A stretch of 64,000 nt of DNA from Deltaproteobacteria bacterium (lineage in GTDB: Bacteria; Myxococcota_A; UBA9160; PR03), in the NCBI GenBank assembly GCA_035063765.1, contig JAPSFT010000009.1, forward strand, positions 149,478 to 213,477, in the 5' to 3' direction. The notes beneath the pieces were generated by a model. That model was not told where the DNA came from. It did not search any database and was given only the letters and a program-made list of their open reading frames with translations. The translations under genes and the position numbers were made by a program. Positions 32,898 to 42,471 of this stretch are shown one piece after another (the first letter of the stretch is position 1; each line of letters begins with the position of its first letter).

Positions 32898-35171
32898 ATG
32901 CGTGCCGAGGCCTCGCTCCGCTCGCCCTTCGCCCGCCTGGGCGCATGGGTCGGCGCCCGGCCCCGGCGGATCGTCGCCGGCTTCGCGGGGATCCTCGCGC
33001 TCGCGGCCAGCTATGGCGCGTCGGTTGCCGACCATCTGCCGACCGCCGGCCTCGAGGTGATCGGGAGCGAGTCGGCCTGGGTGCGCGAGGAGTCGGCGCG
33101 CCGCTTCGGGCTGGGCTCCGCCGACGTCGTCGTGCTCTACCGCAACCCGGAAGGCGACGTGCGCGATCCCCTGTTCGGCTCGCGCATCGTGGACGCGCTC
33201 GACGCGGTGCTCGCCGACCCCGGCGTGCTCGGCGCCACCAGCCTCTACGACACCGCCTCCCCCGCGCTGGCCTCGCGCGACGGGCGCGAGACCCTCGTCA
33301 CCCTCTCGCTCGGCGGCGACAGCACCCAGAAGCTCGCGACCTACCGGCGCATCGACCCGCTGCTGCGCGCCGTCGAGCCGCCGGTCGAGATCCGGATCGG
33401 GGGCCTGGTGCCGCTCTCGGGCGCGCTCCAGGACACCGCGCGCGCGGATGCCTTCCAGGCCGAGCGCGTGGCGCTGCCGATCGCCGGCCTCCTGACGCTG
33501 CTCTTCTTCCGCAGCGTCGTGGCCGCCCTGCTCCCGATCCTGATCGGTGGCTTCTCGGTGGCGCTCTCGGCGGCCGCCATGCGCTTCGGCACCCAGTTCA
33601 CCGAGATCGCGATCTTCGCGATGAGCGTGGGCTCCTTCCTCGGGCTCGGGCTCTCGCTCGACTACGCGCTCCTCCTGGTGCAGCGCTTCCGCGAGGAGAG
33701 CGCGCGCCGGACGTCACCCGTCGAGGCGGTGGCCGCGACGATGGACACCGCGGGCCGGGCCGTCTTCGTCTCGGGCATGGCGGTGGCGATCAGCATGCTG
33801 GCGCTGCTCCAGGTGCCGATGGTGGTGCTGCGCAGCATCGCGATCGGCGGCGTCGCGGTCGTGACGAGCGCCCTGGTGGGGGCGCTGCTGCTGCTCCCGG
33901 CGCTGCTCGCCTGGCTCGGGCCGAACGTGAACCGCTGGGCGCTCCACCCGCTGGGCCGCTGGGCGGGGCGGCCGCCCGAGGAGATCGCGCCGAGCCCGTT
34001 CTGGCGCCGGGTCGGCGAGCTGTCGATGCGACACCCGGTTACGACAGCGCTCATCTGTGTCGTCGTGCTGCTGGTCCTGGCGAGCCCGGCCCTGCGCATG
34101 CGGGGGGCGATGCCCGACTCCCGGGCGCTGCCCCCCGACTCCGACGTGCGGGTGATCGACGAGCGGCTCTCCGACCCGCAGCGCTTCGATCCGGGTGCCG
34201 CCGCGGCGATCCCGGTGCTGGTCGAGACGCCGGCGCCGGCGCTCGCGCCCGCGAGCCTGCGGGCGCTGCGGGAGCTCACCCGCCGCATGGAGGCGCTGCC
34301 CGGCGTCGAGGGCGTGCGGGGAGCCTTCGACGAGCTGGACCCGGCGCTACCGGCCGGGGAGCTCGAGCGGCGCATGGCGCGCGAGCCGACGGCGTCGCTG
34401 CTCGCGCGCACCGTCGAGGGCTCGACCGCGCTGCTGATCGTGGACCATCCCTACTCGTGGCGGTCCGCCGAGGCGACGGCCCTGGTCGAGGCGCTGCGCG
34501 CCCTGCCCCGCGACGGGCTCGTGGTCGGCGTCGGAGGCCCGACGGCTCAGACCCTCGACCAGATGCACGCCCTGCGCCTCCACGGCACCGCCGCCGTCCT
34601 CACGATCGCCGCCCTGAACCTCGCGATCCTGCTCTTCGCCTTCCGCTCGATCGCGGTGCCGATCAAGGCGATCGTGATGAACGTGCTCTCGCTGGGGGCC
34701 AGCTACGGGCTCCTCGTGTGGGTGTTCCAGGAGGGCCACGGCCTCGGCTGGCTCGGTGCCGTCCCGCTCGACGGCATCGACTCGACCGTGCCGCTCGTGA
34801 TGTTCGCGGTGATCTTCGGCCTCTCGATGGACTACGAGGTGTTCCTGCTGAGCCGGATCCGCGAGGAATGGCTGCGCAGCGGCGACAACCGCGAGAGCGT
34901 GATCCAGGGCCTCGCCTGCACCGGACGCATCATCACGAGCGCCGCGCTGATCCTGCTGGTCGTGGTGGGCGCCTTCGCGACCGGGGACATGATCTACGTC
35001 AAGCAGATGGGCCTCGGGATGGCGGTGGCCATCGCACTCGACGTGACGCTCGTGCGCGCGCTGCTGGTCCCGGCGACGATGCAGCTCCTCGGCGTCTGGA
35101 ACTGGTGGCTGCCGCGCTGGCTGCGCGCGGGCGGCGTGGCCGCCGCGGAGGAGCGGCCGGCCGAGCCCTGA
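32898..35171 (+). CDS. MMPL/RND superfamily exporter
   Basis: A 757-residue protein with 12 membrane segments, in two halves each of one helix, a periplasmic loop and five helices. The Asp-Tyr pairs that carry the proton relay in MMPL proteins are present in both halves (L-S-L-D-Y-A-L-L-L-V and L-S-M-D-Y-E-V-F-L-L-S-R-I-R-E-E). It most likely exports a lipid or other hydrophobic molecule. It is divergent from the four-domain fusion (112 bp) and converges on the TRAP genes (9 bp). No ribosome binding site is visible before the ATG at 32898. Confidence 0.9.
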   Translation: MRAEASLRSPFARLGAWVGARPRRIVAGFAGILALAASYGASVADHLPTAGLEVIGSESAWVREESARRFGLGSADVVVLYRNPEGDVRDPLFGSRIVDALDAVLADPGVLGATSLYDTASPALASRDGRETLVTLSLGGDSTQKLATYRRIDPLLRAVEPPVEIRIGGLVPLSGALQDTARADAFQAERVALPIAGLLTLLFFRSVVAALLPILIGGFSVALSAAAMRFGTQFTEIAIFAMSVGSFLGLGLSLDYALLLVQRFREESARRTSPVEAVAATMDTAGRAVFVSGMAVAISMLALLQVPMVVLRSIAIGGVAVVTSALVGALLLLPALLAWLGPNVNRWALHPLGRWAGRPPEEIAPSPFWRRVGELSMRHPVTTALICVVVLLVLASPALRMRGAMPDSRALPPDSDVRVIDERLSDPQRFDPGAAAAIPVLVETPAPALAPASLRALRELTRRMEALPGVEGVRGAFDELDPALPAGELERRMAREPTASLLARTVEGSTALLIVDHPYSWRSAEATALVEALRALPRDGLVVGVGGPTAQTLDQMHALRLHGTAAVLTIAALNLAILLFAFRSIAVPIKAIVMNVLSLGASYGLLVWVFQEGHGLGWLGAVPLDGIDSTVPLVMFAVIFGLSMDYEVFLLSRIREEWLRSGDNRESVIQGLACTGRIITSAALILLVVVGAFATGDMIYVKQMGLGMAVAIALDVTLVRALLVPATMQLLGVWNWWLPRWLRAGGVAAAEERPAEP

Positions 35172-35180
35172 GCGGGCCGG

Positions 35181-36980
35181 CTAGGGCGCCGGGCGCAGCG
35201 CCACCATCACGTGGGTGAGCCACGGCACGTAGGTGACGAGCAGCACGCCGAGGGCCAGGATCGCCAGCATCGGCAGCGCGGCCCGCGCCACCTCGACGAG
35301 CGGGCGGTCGAAGCGCTGCGAGGCGAGCAGCAGGTTCAGTCCCATCGGCGGCATCAGGTAGCCGAGCTCGAGGTTCGCGATGAAGAGGATCCCGAGGTGG
35401 ACCGGGTCGACGCCGTAGGAGAGCGCGATCGGCACGATCAGGGGCACCACGACGACGGTGGCGGCGAAGATGTCCATCACGGAGCCGACGACCAGCAGGA
35501 ACAGGTTGAGCCCGATCAGGAACACCTCGCGCGAGGCGACGTGCGAGCGCGTCCAGTCGAGGAGCTGCGCCGGCACCTGCGCGTTCACGAGCCAGCCGGT
35601 GAGGCCGACCGCGACGCACAGGATGAGGAGCACGCTGCCCTTCAGGACGTTGCACTCGGTGAGGACGCGGAAGAGCTCGCGGGGCCCGAGGTCGCGGTGG
35701 ACGAGGCCCTGGACCCCGAGCGCGTAGAGCGCCGCGACCGCCGCGGACTCGACCGTCGTGGCCCAGCCGCTGAAGAGCGCCGCCATCACCACCACCGGCA
35801 GGAGGAGCTCCCACTTCGCGGCCCACAGGGCGCGCGCGGCCTCGCCGGGCACGAAGGACACGCGGGGCGTCGTGCCGCGCAGGCCTTCGCGGACGCCCCA
35901 GGCGGCGATCAGGCTCGTCATCAGGAAGCCCGGCAGCAGGCCGCCCAGGAACAGGTCCTCGACCGGCACCTGCGCGACCACCGCGTAGAGGATCAACGGC
36001 AGGGCCGGCGGGAGCAGCAGCCCGAGCGATCCCGAAGCCGTGAGCAGGCCGAGCGAGAAGCGCTCGCGGTAGCCGTCGCGCAGGAGCGCGGGCAGGAGCA
36101 GCCCGCCGAGGGCCAGGATCGTGACGCCCGAGCCGCCCGTGAAGACGGTGAAGAAGGAGCAGAGCACGGCGCAGACCACGGCCGTGCCGCCCGGCATCCA
36201 GCCGAAGCAGGCGCGGAAGACGCGCAGCAGGCGCTCCGAGGAGCGGCCCGCCGCGAGCACCAGGCCGGCCAGCGTGAAGAGCGGGATCGCGGGCAGGGTG
36301 GGCGACACCGAGAGCGCGTAGGTCTCGACCAGGATCGCGGCGGGCGTCACGCCGTCGACCAGGTAGAGCCAGGCCGCGGCGCCGCCCAGGATCGCGAAGA
36401 TCGGCGCGCCGAGGACGGCGGCGGCGAGCAGCGCGAGGAGCCCGGGCCAGGCCGGCACCCCGGCGGCGGACGGCCCCTTCCACCAGAGGAGGGTGCCGAG
36501 CGCGAGGCCGAGGAGGGCGAGCGTGCGCGCCGCGGGGGTCGTCCCGGCGCGCCAGACGAGGCGCAGCGCGATCGCCGCGAGGCCCGCCGGCATCACGAGC
36601 TGCGTCACCCAGGCGGGCACTCCGGCGGCGACGATCGTGCCGGCGTCGCGCGTGATGGCGATGAACTCACCCGAGGCGAGCGCGAGCAGCGTCGCCACGG
36701 CGGCGCCGATCGCGGCGGCGTAGACGCGGGCCGCGGCCCGCGGCCGGCCGGCCGGTACGAAGGTGGCGGCGGCGAGCGCGAGCAGCCGCCCGTCGCGCGC
36801 GGCCAGCGCCGCGCCGAGGAAGCCGACCCACAGGGTCAGGTGCTGCACGAAGGGCTGCGAGCCCGGGATGCCGACGCCGGCCAGCCGGCGCACGACGATC
36901 TCGGCGATCGGCAGCACGACCATGGCCACGAGCGCGAGGGCCGCCAGGCCCTCCTCGGCCGCCCGCAGCCGGCGGGTCAC
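35181..36980 (-). CDS. dctM: TRAP transporter fused small and large permease (DctQ-DctM)
   Basis: A 599-residue integral membrane protein. The first 160 residues hold four helices of a DctQ-type small subunit; residues about 165-599 are the large DctM/SiaM-type subunit with its repeated helices (P-L-F-T-L-A-G, G-G-S-G-V-T-I-L-A-L-G-G, S-G-S-L-G-L-L-L-P-P). The fusion is a known TRAP variant. It imports an organic anion using a sodium or proton gradient with the periplasmic binding protein encoded upstream. Its GTG at 36980 overlaps the preceding TGA. Confidence 0.92.
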   Translation of the reverse strand: MTRRLRAAEEGLAALALVAMVVLPIAEIVVRRLAGVGIPGSQPFVQHLTLWVGFLGAALAARDGRLLALAAATFVPAGRPRAAARVYAAAIGAAVATLLALASGEFIAITRDAGTIVAAGVPAWVTQLVMPAGLAAIALRLVWRAGTTPAARTLALLGLALGTLLWWKGPSAAGVPAWPGLLALLAAAVLGAPIFAILGGAAAWLYLVDGVTPAAILVETYALSVSPTLPAIPLFTLAGLVLAAGRSSERLLRVFRACFGWMPGGTAVVCAVLCSFFTVFTGGSGVTILALGGLLLPALLRDGYRERFSLGLLTASGSLGLLLPPALPLILYAVVAQVPVEDLFLGGLLPGFLMTSLIAAWGVREGLRGTTPRVSFVPGEAARALWAAKWELLLPVVVMAALFSGWATTVESAAVAALYALGVQGLVHRDLGPRELFRVLTECNVLKGSVLLILCVAVGLTGWLVNAQVPAQLLDWTRSHVASREVFLIGLNLFLLVVGSVMDIFAATVVVVPLIVPIALSYGVDPVHLGILFIANLELGYLMPPMGLNLLLASQRFDRPLVEVARAALPMLAILALGVLLVTYVPWLTHVMVALRPAP

Positions 36981-37990
36981 CGCGCGGCGCCGTGCTCGCG
37001 GCGGAAGGCGTCGCGCGCCGCACGGGCGCGCTCGAAGACCTCGGCCGGCACGTAGCTGCCGGCCATCAGCGCGGAGAACCGCTCGCCGGCCTCGCGCCAG
37101 GCCTCCGGGTCCGAGGGCGCCGACACCTCGAGGCCCCGCTTCTGCATCTCGGCGATCGCGTCGCGGTCCTGCTCCGGCACCTCGGTGCGCAGGCGCTCCT
37201 GCATGGCCTGGGCCGCCGTGCGGACCGCCTTCTGGTCGGCCTCGCTCATCGCCTTCCAGGCCTTGCGCGTCACGATCGTGGCGCCGACCAGGGGCGAGAT
37301 CCCGATCTCGAGCATGTGGGGCGCGGTCCGGTACCACTGGAGCAGGAGGGCGGCGATCGGCGTGATCGGCACGGCCTCGATCAGGCCGGTGGTGAGGGCG
37401 GTCGGGATGTCGCTGAAGGCGAGCGGCCGCGGCTGGAAGCCGTTGGCCTTGTACCACTGCACCATCCGGTCGTCGCCGGTGGCGGTGTAGATCGGCAGCG
37501 CCTTCAGCTCGGCGAGCGTCGTGATCCGGCTCTTGCTGAACACCTGCAGCCAGCCGGCGTCGCCCCAGCCGAGCAGGACGAAGCCCTTCGCCTCGAGGCG
37601 CTTCTCGAGCTCGGGCGTGAGCGCCTGGCGCACGGCCTGGAGCTCGTCGTAGGAGTCGTAGAAGAACGGCACCGCGAAGACGTTGAAGCCGGGGTCGATC
37701 TGGCCGAGGCCGATCACGGTGAGGGCCGCGCCCTGGAGCACGTCGAGCCGCATCTTCGAGACGACCGTCGCCTCCTCGCCCTGCTGGCCGCTCGCGAAGA
37801 CGGTGAGCGCGACGCGCCCGCCGGTCGCCTGGCGCCACTCGTCGCCCATCTGGCGCAGGTTCTTGTCCCAGATCGAGCCCTCGGGCACGAACGAGGCCAG
37901 CTTGATGGTCACCGGCCGGCCCTGGGCCGGGGCCGCGAGCGCGGGCGCGAGCAGCGCGAGGGTCAGGGCGAGCGTGCGGGCGGTCCTCAT
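36977..37990 (-). CDS. dctP: TRAP transporter periplasmic substrate-binding protein (DctP family)
   Basis: A 337-residue protein with a signal peptide (residues 1-25, ending A-P-A-Q-G). The DctP fold is recognisable from T-I-K-L-A-S-F-V-P, A-V-P-F-F-Y-D-S-Y-D-E and the L-K-A-L-P-I-Y block. The arginine that normally binds the substrate carboxylate (within the L-x-G-x-K-x-R block) is not obvious: the local sequence is L-P-I-Y-T-A-T-G-D-D, which suggests an unusual ligand, as in TatP-type proteins that work with TatT. Both ends overlap neighbours by four bases (ATGA, GTGA). Confidence 0.9.
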   Translation of the reverse strand: MRTARTLALTLALLAPALAAPAQGRPVTIKLASFVPEGSIWDKNLRQMGDEWRQATGGRVALTVFASGQQGEEATVVSKMRLDVLQGAALTVIGLGQIDPGFNVFAVPFFYDSYDELQAVRQALTPELEKRLEAKGFVLLGWGDAGWLQVFSKSRITTLAELKALPIYTATGDDRMVQWYKANGFQPRPLAFSDIPTALTTGLIEAVPITPIAALLLQWYRTAPHMLEIGISPLVGATIVTRKAWKAMSEADQKAVRTAAQAMQERLRTEVPEQDRDAIAEMQKRGLEVSAPSDPEAWREAGERFSALMAGSYVPAEVFERARAARDAFRREHGAAR

Positions 37991-38931
37991 GGAGCGTCCC
38001 CCCCGGCCGGCGCGCCCGCGAAGAGCGCGCCGGCAGAAGCGAGCAGGTGGCGGGCGCGGCGCTGCGCGATCGCGTTGGCGAGGCGCTGGCTCGGGTCGCG
38101 CTCGGGATCGACGGCGAGCGCCTGCTCGAGCAGGCGCTCGAAGCCGGCACGGTCGCCGCCGGGCAGGGCCACGCCGACCGCGTAGCTCACGTAGGGTGCG
38201 GCACTGGCGCCCTCCGAGAGCTCGACGGCGCGCTCGAAGTGCTGGCGCGCGCGCGCGCGCGAGCCGCCCATCGCCTCGGGCACCGCGTCGAGCGAGATCA
38301 GCGCGGCGTGGATCGCGCCGTGGCCCCAGCTCTCGTCGAGCGCGAGCGCGCGCGCGAAGAGGGCGCGCACGGCCGGGAGGTCGGCGACCAGGTCGGGGCG
38401 GTCGAGCCCGAGCGCGATGGCGCCGCCCCAGGAGGCGCCGGTCCAGTAGAGCAGCGGGACGTCGGCGGGCTCCGCCCAGCCGAGCGCGTCCTCGGGCGCG
38501 CGCAGGAGCGCCTCGCCGACGCCCGGGTGGCGGAGCTCGAGGGCGCGCAGGCAGTCGTCGCGCCCGCGCGTGTAGAGCCTGCGCGCGCGCGTGCGCAGCG
38601 CCTCGACGCGCGCGTAGTCGGTATTGCCTGCGAGCTCGGCGTCGGCCTGCGGGAAGGCGTAGGCGTACTGCGTGAAGCCCGAGCAGGCGGAGAGCAGCAG
38701 GCCGCGATGCTCGGGCAGCTCGACGAGCAGCGCCTCGATCAGCTTCAGCGAGAAGGGCGCCGCGTCGCGGATCAGCTCCGGGTCGTCGTCGGAAGCGAAG
38801 ACGGTGGGGCCCTCGCCCGCGAGCGAGTCGGCGAGCCCCGTCATCGCCAGGCGCCGGAACGAGCAGCCCGGCGCCGTTCCCAGCGCGAGCAGCAGCAGCG
38901 GGAGCAGGAGCCGAGGGGAACGGGTGCGCAC
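37987..38931 (-). CDS. tatT: TRAP-associated TPR lipoprotein TatT (T component)
   Basis: A 314-residue protein with a lipoprotein signal (L-G-T-A-P-G-C, Cys at 23). The body is alpha-helical with TPR-like repeats; the blocks S-D-D-D-P-E-L-I-R-D-A-A-P-F and C-S-G-F-T-Q-Y-A-Y-A-F match the TRAP T-component family. In Treponema the homologous protein binds the DctP-type partner, and such systems are thought to move hydrophobic ligands. The GTG at 38931 starts a three-gene operon TatT-DctP-DctQM. A (GC)n run at about 38244-38260 lies within the gene. Confidence 0.9.
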   Translation of the reverse strand: MRTRSPRLLLPLLLLALGTAPGCSFRRLAMTGLADSLAGEGPTVFASDDDPELIRDAAPFSLKLIEALLVELPEHRGLLLSACSGFTQYAYAFPQADAELAGNTDYARVEALRTRARRLYTRGRDDCLRALELRHPGVGEALLRAPEDALGWAEPADVPLLYWTGASWGGAIALGLDRPDLVADLPAVRALFARALALDESWGHGAIHAALISLDAVPEAMGGSRARARQHFERAVELSEGASAAPYVSYAVGVALPGGDRAGFERLLEQALAVDPERDPSQRLANAIAQRRARHLLASAGALFAGAPAGGDAP

Positions 38932-38961
38932 GATCGAGCCTCGCCGGCAGCGGGTGTCCTG

Positions 38962-39300
38962 CTAGTCGAAGTAGCCCCAGGGATACTCGGGCTTCAGGAT
39001 CGGCCGGTAGCCGGCCGGCACCGGGAAGGGAGCCGTCACGAACTCGTAGACGCCGACCAGCTCGCGGACCACGAGCTTCCCGAGGCCCTCGGCGAAGCCG
39101 AGCGTCACGCCCCAGCCGGCGCCCCGCTCGCGCGAGGTCTCGACCACGTTGCCGGGCACCTCGAGGAAGCCGCAGGTCATCGCCGCGAGGCCGCGGCCGA
39201 ACTTGCGGCCGGCGCTGTGCGGCGCGGCCTCGGCCGCGGCCGGGAGCAGGCTCGCGAGGAGCGCGAGCCCGAAGGCCGCCCGCCGGATCCGGATCCCCAT
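38962..39300 (-). CDS. Exosortase system-associated protein (TIGR04073-like)
   Basis: A 112-residue secreted protein with a signal peptide (residues 1-25). The mature part has K-F-G-R-G-L-A-A-M, L-E-V-P-G-N-V-V-E-T-S and Y-E-F-V-T-A-P-F-P-V-P-A-G-Y-R-P, which match the TIGR04073 family found in genomes with exosortase/PEP-CTERM systems. Its role is unknown. It lies 30 bp upstream of the tatT gene on the same strand, but the spacing does not require a shared function. Confidence 0.82.
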   Translation of the reverse strand: MGIRIRRAAFGLALLASLLPAAAEAAPHSAGRKFGRGLAAMTCGFLEVPGNVVETSRERGAGWGVTLGFAEGLGKLVVRELVGVYEFVTAPFPVPAGYRPILKPEYPWGYFD

Positions 39301-39333
39301 CGCTTCCCCCTTCTTCGCGCGCGAGCGCGCAGG

Positions 39334-40590
39334 CTAGTGCCTGCCGGCGGTGGGGTCGAGCGGTGGCCCGCCGCGGGTGCCGCGCGCCGGCTCGGGCAGC
39401 GTCACGGCGGCTGCGACGGGCCGGTACAGGTCCATGCTCCGCTGGAGCCGGCCGAGCACCTCGTAGGGGTCCTGACCGAGGCCTGCGAAGAGGTTGCAGA
39501 CGTAGGTGAAGGTGAGGCTCCCCGGCCGCGAGAACTGCGGCTGCTCCTTGGCCGCGTAGCAGCCGAGGTTCGGGTCGGCTCCCGGGCCGGGTGCCAGCTC
39601 GGGGATCCGGAACACCAGCCGCCGCTCCGACCACGGCCCTTCGGGCGCCGGCGCGCTGCGCAGGTAGACGGCGTCGGAGGGGCGCGTCCCGGGAAAGCGC
39701 CCGCTGAGCTCCGGATGGCCGTAGAGGGCGAGCCAGCGACCCGACTCCGGATGGTGTCGGATGCTCATCTCGGAGGCGCTGTCGTCCATCACGACCCGGG
39801 CCTCGCCCGGGCGGAAGCCCGCGAGCCAGCGGCCGTCGCCCGCGAAGGTCTCGAGACGATCGGGAAGCTCGGCTGGCGTCGCCTCCAGGGCCGCCAGCGG
39901 CAGGCGGGTGAGGATGCGGGGATGCCGGCCATCGGCCTCCTCGCGCCAGGTGTACAGGTAGAGATGGGGCGCGGACAGCGCGAAGGCCGACATCGGAAAC
40001 CCGGCCGTTCCGCGCGCGAGCGGCAGCACCTCGACCCGCCAGCGCTGCGGCTCGTCGCCGGGGTTCTCGATCCGCGCGAGCGCCGTGGCGCCGGTGCGGA
40101 AGGGCAGGGCGAGGGAGCCCTGCGGCGCGGAGCGCTCGACCTCGAGCAGACCCAGGTAGAGCCGGCTCTCGTGTACGAAGCCTCCGAAGAGCCACCACCA
40201 GCCGGCGCTGCCCCCGGGCCGCTCGAGGAAGGCCCGGGCGGTGCCGTCGGGCGCGCGGCCCCAGGCGTAGTCGATGGCGAAGCGCCCGCCGCGGCACTCG
40301 GAGATCCCGATCGAGTTGTGCACGAGGCTCGCGCCCACCCGGTCGGCCTGGTCCGGGCGACCGACGAAGGTGTCGCCGAAGAGCCAGACGCTGCGGCGGG
40401 ACGAGAGCGGGACCGAGTAGGCGCCGTCGCCGCCGAGCCAGCCCTCCTGGTAGGGGAAGCGGGGCCAGCAGGCGTGCTGGGCCGGGGGCGCACCGGGGCC
40501 GCCCGGCGCGCCGAGGCCGGCACACGCGAACCCGCCGGCGAGCGCCCCGGCGAGAGCGGTGACCCGCAGCGAGGAGCGAAGGGACGTCAT
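39334..40590 (-). CDS. Secreted DUF4185-like beta-propeller protein
   Basis: A 418-residue protein with a hydrophobic N-terminus (residues 8-24), possibly a lipoprotein (Cys 23, non-canonical lipobox). The start of the mature part, E-G-W-L-G-G-D-G-A-Y-S-V-P-L, followed by V-W-L-F-G-D-T-F-V-G, is typical of DUF4185/glycosidase-type five-bladed propellers. Later blocks (W-L-A-L-Y-G-H-P-E-L, D-A-V-Y-L-R-S-A-P-A-P-E-G-P-W) are blade repeats. A carbohydrate-related role is possible but unproven. Confidence 0.72.
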   Translation of the reverse strand: MTSLRSSLRVTALAGALAGGFACAGLGAPGGPGAPPAQHACWPRFPYQEGWLGGDGAYSVPLSSRRSVWLFGDTFVGRPDQADRVGASLVHNSIGISECRGGRFAIDYAWGRAPDGTARAFLERPGGSAGWWWLFGGFVHESRLYLGLLEVERSAPQGSLALPFRTGATALARIENPGDEPQRWRVEVLPLARGTAGFPMSAFALSAPHLYLYTWREEADGRHPRILTRLPLAALEATPAELPDRLETFAGDGRWLAGFRPGEARVVMDDSASEMSIRHHPESGRWLALYGHPELSGRFPGTRPSDAVYLRSAPAPEGPWSERRLVFRIPELAPGPGADPNLGCYAAKEQPQFSRPGSLTFTYVCNLFAGLGQDPYEVLGRLQRSMDLYRPVAAAVTLPEPARGTRGGPPLDPTAGRH

Positions 40591-40700
40591 CGCGCGGCGG
40601 AGGCTAGCTGCTCCGCGATCGCGCGCGCGGCCGGCGCACGCACGGTGGCCGGGAGCACGGCTCGGCTAGACTCGGCGCCCACGCCACGAGGAGGACCGGG

Positions 40701-41582
40701 ATGCCGCGCGCACGCGCCAACGGGATCGAGCTCGAGTACGAGAGCTTCGGGCGGGCGGGCGACCCGCCGCTCCTGCTGGTGATGGGCCTCGGCGCCCAGA
40801 TGATCCTCTGGCACGACGAGTTCTGCGGCGCGCTCGCCGAGCGCGGCTTCCACGTCACCCGCTTCGACAACCGCGACGTCGGCCGCTCCACCTGGCTCGA
40901 TGCCGCCGGCATGCCCGACGTGCTGGGCGCCCTCGCGGCCGCGGGTGCGGGGCAGCCGATCGACGCGCCCTACCGGCTCTCCGACATGGCGGGCGACGCC
41001 GTGGCGTTGCTCGACACCCTGGGCGCCGGGTCCGCCCACGTGGTGGGCGCGTCGATGGGCGGCATGATCGCCCAGACGCTCGCCATCGAGCACCCGGCGC
41101 GGGTGCGCACCCTCACCTCGATCATGTCCACGACCGGCCACCCGGGCCTGCCGCCCGCGCGCCCCGAGGCGATGGCGCTCCTGATGACGCCGATGCCGGC
41201 CGAGCGCGCCGCGCAGATCGAGCGCAGCGTCGAGGCCTCGCGTGTGATCGGGAGCCCGGCGTACCCGAGCGATCCGGCCGAGCTGCGCGCGCTCGCCGAG
41301 CGCGCCTACGACCGCGGCGTCAACCCGCCCGGCTTCGCGCGCCAGCTCGTCGCGATCCTGGCCTCGGGGAGCCGGCGCGCGGCGCTGGCCGGGGTGCGCG
41401 CTCCCACGCTCGTGATCCACGGCGACGCCGATCCGCTGGTGCCCGTCGAGGCGGGCCGCGACACGGCGGCGGCCGTGCCGGGCGCGCGCCTGCTCGAGCT
41501 CGCCGGCATGGGCCACGACCTGCCGCGCGCGCTCTGGCCGGCCGTGGTGGACGCGATCGTCGAGCACGCCGGGAAGGCCTGA
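40701..41582 (+). CDS. Alpha/beta hydrolase
   Basis: A 293-residue protein of the alpha/beta-hydrolase fold. The catalytic triad is visible: Ser in V-G-A-S-M-G-G, Asp in H-G-D-A-D-P-L-V-P and His in G-M-G-H-D-L-P. The oxyanion region V-M-G-L-G-A-Q and F-D-N-R-D-V-G-R-S are typical of esterase/haloperoxidase-like members. The substrate is not predictable. The GTG of the next gene follows 9 bp after its stop. Confidence 0.92.
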   Translation: MPRARANGIELEYESFGRAGDPPLLLVMGLGAQMILWHDEFCGALAERGFHVTRFDNRDVGRSTWLDAAGMPDVLGALAAAGAGQPIDAPYRLSDMAGDAVALLDTLGAGSAHVVGASMGGMIAQTLAIEHPARVRTLTSIMSTTGHPGLPPARPEAMALLMTPMPAERAAQIERSVEASRVIGSPAYPSDPAELRALAERAYDRGVNPPGFARQLVAILASGSRRAALAGVRAPTLVIHGDADPLVPVEAGRDTAAAVPGARLLELAGMGHDLPRALWPAVVDAIVEHAGKA

Positions 41583-41591
41583 AGCGGATCG

Positions 41592-42467
41592 GTGTCGGAA
41601 GCACGACCCCTGCCCGCGGCCGCCGACGCGGCGATCCGCCGCGCCCGCGCGGCCGGCGCGCTCTGCCCCCTCGCAACCGCCGCCGAGGAGATCCGCGAAG
41701 GCGGCCTGCGCTTCGCCGTGCGGATCCTGGCGGATCGGCCGCCGGTGGCGCCCGCCGGCCGGGCGGACGCCGACCCCTTCGCAGACCCCGACCCGGCGCT
41801 GGTCGTCGGCGCCGTGTCCGACACCCATCTCTGTCTCCTCAACAAGTTTCCGGTGCTCGAGCGCCACCTGCTCTTCGTGACCCGCTCGGCCGCGGCCCAG
41901 GAGGCCTGGCTCGACGCTGCCGACTGGGCCGCGCTGGCCGCAGGCCTCGCTGCGATCGACGGCCTCGGCTTCTACAACGCCGGTCCCCTCGCGGGCGCGA
42001 GCCAGCGTCACAAGCACCTCCAGCTCGTCCCGCTCCCGCTCGGGGCCGCGGCGCCCGCCGGCCGCGCGGACGCCCCCGCGCTGCCGATCGCGCCCTGGCT
42101 CGACGCGGCAGCGCCCGGACCGGGCCCGGTCGCCCTGCCGGGCGCGCCCTTCCCGAGCGCCTTCGTCCGGCTGGCTGCGGGCGCGTGGCGGGATCCGTCC
42201 GCGATCGCCGCCCGTGCCGACGCCGCGCTGGCGGCGGTCGGCGTGCGGCCCTGTCCGGGCGAGGACGGCCCCCGCCAGTCCGCGCCCTACAACCTGCTCG
42301 CGACGCGCACCTGGCTGCTCGCGGTGCCGCGCGCCCGCGCGGAGGTCGAGGGCATTCCCGTCAACGCGCTCGGCTTCGCGGGCTCGTTCGTGGTGCGCGA
42401 CGGCGCGGGGCTGGCGCGCCTCCGCGCGCTCGGGCCGCTCGCGGTGCTGCGCGCGGCGGCGGGCTGA
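41592..42467 (+). CDS. Ap4A phosphorylase / ATP adenylyltransferase family protein
   Basis: A 291-residue protein with the HIT-superfamily arrangement of yeast Apa1/2-type phosphorylases: N-K-F-P-V-L-E-R-H-L-L near residue 85, and G-A-S-Q-R-H-K-H-L-Q-L carrying the histidines that handle the nucleotide phosphate; the C-terminal block A-P-Y-N-L-L-A-T-R-T-W-L is also typical. It should split diadenosine tetraphosphate by phosphorolysis. The GTG at 41592 is the start. Confidence 0.87.
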   Translation: MSEARPLPAAADAAIRRARAAGALCPLATAAEEIREGGLRFAVRILADRPPVAPAGRADADPFADPDPALVVGAVSDTHLCLLNKFPVLERHLLFVTRSAAAQEAWLDAADWAALAAGLAAIDGLGFYNAGPLAGASQRHKHLQLVPLPLGAAAPAGRADAPALPIAPWLDAAAPGPGPVALPGAPFPSAFVRLAAGAWRDPSAIAARADAALAAVGVRPCPGEDGPRQSAPYNLLATRTWLLAVPRARAEVEGIPVNALGFAGSFVVRDGAGLARLRALGPLAVLRAAAG

Positions 42468-42471
42468 TCGC

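Noticed and set aside
38240..38262. Alternating GC run
   Set aside because: It codes for Arg/Ala in TatT; such runs are common by chance at this GC content.
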